DNA from: Rheinheimera sp. MMS21-TC3
Lineage (GTDB): Bacteria; Pseudomonadota; Gammaproteobacteria; Enterobacterales; Alteromonadaceae
Reading direction: 5' to 3'
Assembly (NCBI RefSeq): GCF_032229285.1
Contig: NZ_CP135084.1
Coordinates: 1 to 64,000, forward strand
DNA: 64,000 bases
Positions 61,903 to 64,000 of the stretch are shown here, piece after piece. Every line of letters begins with the position of its first letter. Position 1 is the stretch's first letter. Under the pieces are notes generated by a model. It worked only from the letters and a program-made list of their open reading frames with translations. It was not told the origin of the DNA and did no database searches. The translations under genes and the position numbers were made by a program.

Positions 61903-61993
61903 GTATAACGCCCAAATTTAGCGCGGAAAGCCGCGCAGCGGGTTGACGTCGCAGCCAGCGTTGTTTGCTGGCGATAAAATTTGCTTGTTATAG
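61903..61993 (-). repeat. attC site 48 (91 bp)
   Basis: Boxes GTATAAC and GTTATAG; family I. Carries the TAA of the 61988-62296 gene. Confidence 0.95.
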
Positions 61994-62296
61994 CGCGACT
62001 GAACCGATTAAACCGGTTATGGCTAATACACCAGCACTAATAATTAGCTTGTCTGAAATTTGATGTCGCTTACTGGCACCTACTTTTTGAAAAGCCTCAG
62101 ACATAGGTAAGAATAGTTTTTCTGGGGCAAGACCGATTGAAATACACCCAAGTGCGCCAGCTATACCCTTTATAAACTCAAAAAAGTTGAATACATCGAA
62201 CTCGAAAATTTCTAGTACTGTATTAAGAAATATGGCCGCGCCTAAAGTCAAAAAGATAAATGACGCAATTTTGTACTTCCGTTTATCTCCTATCAT
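61988..62296 (-). CDS. Membrane protein, paralogue of 55227-55535 (cassette)
   Basis: 102 residues from MIGDKRKYKIASFIFLTLGAA. Four helices, end GVLAITGLIGSVAL. The frame extends upstream through an attC into repeat cassette R3 and is not used. The intact attC here shows what is missing at 55215. Confidence 0.75.
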   Translation of the reverse strand: MIGDKRKYKIASFIFLTLGAAIFLNTVLEIFEFDVFNFFEFIKGIAGALGCISIGLAPEKLFLPMSEAFQKVGASKRHQISDKLIISAGVLAITGLIGSVAL

Positions 62297-62313
62297 CCAA
62301 ACTCCATTTAGCG

Positions 62314-62369
62314 CTATAACGCTCAAAACAGCGGCGCGGTACGCGTCCGCCTGCTTTTGCTTGTTAGCA
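62314..62369 (-). repeat. attC site 49 (56 bp)
   Basis: Boxes CTATAAC and GTTAGCA; family IX-like (CAAAACAGCGGCGCGG). Belongs to repeat cassette R3. Confidence 0.87.
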
Positions 62370-62647
62370 GCCTGAACCGGACTTGCGCGGCTTGCCGCAC
62401 TGGCAAACCTGAACAACGGCAAGCTGCATTTATTAAAAACTACACCAGCCAACTGCGATACGGCGAGCCAACCGGAACCTGAAAAATTGTTAAGCGAAGC
62501 TACGAAGAACAACGCCAATTAACTAACCGTTTGCAGCAAACCCACAAACGGGCGAGCTTTGACTATTTGCCAGTGCTGCTTGGAAAGCCGAACACGAGCG
62601 ATGCCCGAACAAAACTACTGACTAAACCCCTTAAAACTTTGAATGCC
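62370..62647 (-). repeat. Repeat cassette R3 (no convincing gene)
   Basis: Third copy of the R family, closest to R2. Minus-strand frame ALFFVASLNNFSGSGWLAV is open but lacks a start with a binding site. Confidence 0.8.
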
Positions 62648-62703
62648 TGCTAACGCCCAAAGCAAGCGCGCGGTACGCGTCGCCGTGCCTTTGTTTGTTA
62701 GCA
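62648..62703 (-). repeat. attC site 50 (56 bp)
   Basis: Boxes TGCTAAC and GTTAGCA; family IX, one or two bases different from site 19. Belongs to repeat cassette R4. Confidence 0.9.
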
Positions 62704-63212
62704 GCCTGCACCGGACTTGCGCGGCTTGCCGCACTGGCAAACCTAAACAACGGCAGACTGCTTTTAATTAAAACTAAGCCAGTTAACTGCGATACCGCGA
62801 GCCAACCGGAACCTGTAAAACTGTTAAGCGAAGCCACAAAGAACAACGCTACCGCCACCACTGTTTGCAGCAAAACCCGCAAACTGGCGAACTAAACCTT
62901 TTGGCGCTGCCGCTAGGAAAACCAAACGCGAGCAGTGCCGGAACAAAACTACTGACTGAAACTGTTAAAACCCGAACAACGGCAAGCTGCTTTTAATTAA
63001 AACTAAACCAGTTAACTGCGAAACAACGCACTAACCGGAACTTGTAAAACTGTTTAAGCGAAGCCACAAAGAGCAACGCCGCTGTGCCAACAAAGATTGC
63101 ACCTAACCAACAAACTGGCGAACTTTAATGGCTTGGTTTTGCTGCTATAGAAAACGAAACACGAGCAATGCCAAAATAAAACTACAAACTAAAACCGTTA
63201 ACACCCGAAACC
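62704..63212 (-). repeat. Repeat cassettes R4 and R5 joined without an attC
   Basis: R4 (62704 to about 62965) matches R2/R3. It passes straight into R5 (about 62966-63212), which matches R1, at the shared GAACAACGGCAAGCTGC-like stretch. There is no attC between them, and R5 lacks the first about 35 nt. This looks like recombination within the repeat. Confidence 0.8.
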
Positions 63213-63293
63213 TGCTAACGCTCGGCTAAACGGCGCGAACGTAGCGAGCGTCCGGCGGAGTGGAACGGAGCGAATTTGAGCCGCTTGTTATGC
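63213..63293 (-). repeat. attC site 51 (81 bp)
   Basis: Boxes TGCTAAC and GTTATGC; family VIII, like site 46. Belongs to the pentapeptide cassette. Confidence 0.92.
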
Positions 63294-63296
63294 ATT

Positions 63297-63890
63297 TTAA
63301 AGCAACTCTATTTCTAAAAAGTCAAGTAGTCTGATTGCTTCGAAACGATCAAATTTTGCTTTTTTTATTTTGTTTATAAAAATATTAATATCGAAATCAG
63401 TTGCACCTGAAAAGTTTACTCCTGATAAATTCGTATCCGCAAATGTAGAGCCGGAAAAGTCAGTATTCATAAAGTTAGAGCTACTAAAATCTCCACTTCT
63501 AAAATCAACATTGTGCGCCATACAGTTTTCAATGACTAGATCTTGCAGTGATAATCCATAAAATGAACTTTCGCTAACAATACAGTCATAGAATTGAATA
63601 GGCGAACTGAATATCAGTCTAGGCCAAGCCACTTTAGTCCAATCAATACCAATTAGTTTCGAATCCCGAAATGTAACATCAGAGAATTTGCTGTACTCCA
63701 TCTTCACTATGCTTAAATTACATTTTGAGAATTCACAATCGACAAAATTAGATCTACTAAAAATAGCTTCAGAAAAATTACATCCTATAAAAGTACAGCC
63801 ATCGAACTCTTTTGAGGAGATTCTTCTTTCAGAAAAATCTTCACCTTCAAATGTCTTTGACCAGTACTCCTTTTCGTCTCCAATACTCAC
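63297..63890 (-). CDS. Pentapeptide-repeat protein (cassette)
   Basis: 197 residues with about 25 A(D/N)LxF-type repeats (FDGCTFIGCNFSEAIFSRSNF; DFRSGDFSSSNFMNTDFSGSTF), interrupted by a non-repeat loop near 85-105, then a helical end LRLLDFLEIELL as in McbG/Qnr-like proteins. Such helices mimic DNA and can shield gyrase. It is shorter than and clearly different from the known Qnr families, so quinolone protection is only a possibility. Confidence 0.88.
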   Translation of the reverse strand: MSIGDEKEYWSKTFEGEDFSERRISSKEFDGCTFIGCNFSEAIFSRSNFVDCEFSKCNLSIVKMEYSKFSDVTFRDSKLIGIDWTKVAWPRLIFSSPIQFYDCIVSESSFYGLSLQDLVIENCMAHNVDFRSGDFSSSNFMNTDFSGSTFADTNLSGVNFSGATDFDINIFINKIKKAKFDRFEAIRLLDFLEIELL

Positions 63891-63914
63891 TCTATATCCT
63901 CGCGACTCTATGAA

Positions 63915-63990
63915 GCATAACGCTTATTGGGCGGAAAGATCCGTATTTAAACACGGACTTTTCCGCCTTTGTAAATTTATTGTGTTGAAC
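63915..63990 (-). repeat. attC site 52 (76 bp)
   Basis: Boxes GCATAAC and GTTGAAC (fits GTTRRRY exactly), arms GGGCGGAAAGATCCG and CGGACTTTTCCGCC. Its cassette gene would begin beyond the right edge; a TTA at 63994-63996 may be its stop codon. Confidence 0.8.
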
Positions 63991-64000
63991 ATTACGTAAT

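Larger units (their letters stand above)
31273..64000 (-). mobile_element. Chromosomal integron cassette array
   Basis: Continuous series of 51 attC sites plus one scar, each pairing a left RYYYAAC-like box with a right GTTRRRY-like box around an imperfect palindrome. About 46 cassettes carry genes, nearly all on the minus strand, with the stop beside the right box. This orientation means insertion and the Pc promoter are on the right, beyond 64000. The left end (31273) is the oldest, and is joined to a truncated chrA. Several attC families are mixed, from 48 to 127 bp. No integrase gene is in the window. Confidence 0.97.

Noticed and set aside
62631..62882. Protein-coding gene in repeat cassettes R1-R5
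   Set aside because: Frames run into attC sites, lack starts with binding sites and are broken by one-base differences between copies; kept as repeats.
31273..64000. CRISPR array (many spaced repeats)
   Set aside because: Repeats are 48-127 bp, imperfect palindromes with GTTRRRY ends, and spacers are genes of varied length: attC sites, not CRISPR.
1..64000. tRNA or rRNA genes
   Set aside because: I saw no cloverleaf with TTCRANNC and CCA, and no rRNA-like segments in the parts read.

Overview
The window looks like a chromosome segment of a marine or freshwater gammaproteobacterium, probably Alteromonadales/Rheinheimera-like. The genus is a guess. It rests on moderate-to-low GC, close YbiI, YbdG, CynX/NimT, MliC and Csp relatives, a yjbEFGH-type polysaccharide operon, and a long array of attC sites of the kind found in sedentary chromosomal integrons of this class.

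Layout. 1-906: frameshifted GAF-GGDEF diguanylate cyclase. 906-1130: minisatellite plus a run of short hairpins. 1136-5237: yjbEFGH/gfcABCD-type exopolysaccharide operon (minus). 5315-7285: FlaA1/CapD-type UDP-sugar dehydratase. 7597-10638: DsbA-like lipoprotein, large secreted protein, YbiI zinc-finger protein, MgtC/SapB protein. 10775-12387: M28 peptidase (plus). 12449-22908: housekeeping and stress genes (MscS-type channel, MFS transporter, MliC lipoprotein, catalase, diaminopimelate dehydrogenase, PAP2 phosphatase, RluA-type pseudouridine synthase, cold-shock protein, cytochrome c-like protein, two-gene unknown operon, TehB-like methyltransferase). 22950-29387: four overlapping genes encoding an SMC ATPase, KITE-like protein, kleisin-like protein and Toprim-like protein, i.e. 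an MksBEFG/Wadjet-like condensin in the order B-E-F-G. 29573-31100: MAPEG protein and a 5'-truncated, GC-richer chrA.

31273-64000 is one continuous integron cassette array. I count 51 attC sites and one attC scar. Nearly every cassette gene lies on the minus strand with its stop at or inside its attC, so the integrase and Pc promoter should lie beyond the right edge. No intI is in the window. Cassettes encode small membrane proteins, lipoproteins, three alpha/beta hydrolases, two VOC proteins, a GNAT, a trypsin-like protease, a class C beta-lactamase-like hydrolase, a pentapeptide protein and several proteins of defence-associated type (AbiV, SIR2-like DUF4917, PIN-like, DUF2971). One IS3-family element interrupts the DUF4917 cassette. 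One PIN cassette is duplicated exactly in tandem, one secreted-protein cassette is duplicated 8 kb apart, and a family of about 280-bp cassettes without a convincing gene occurs five times.

Data quality: almost every gene in the first 12 kb carries frameshifts, and every one I resolved is explained by a single missing base. These look more like consensus errors than gene decay. From 12.4 kb on nearly all genes are intact.
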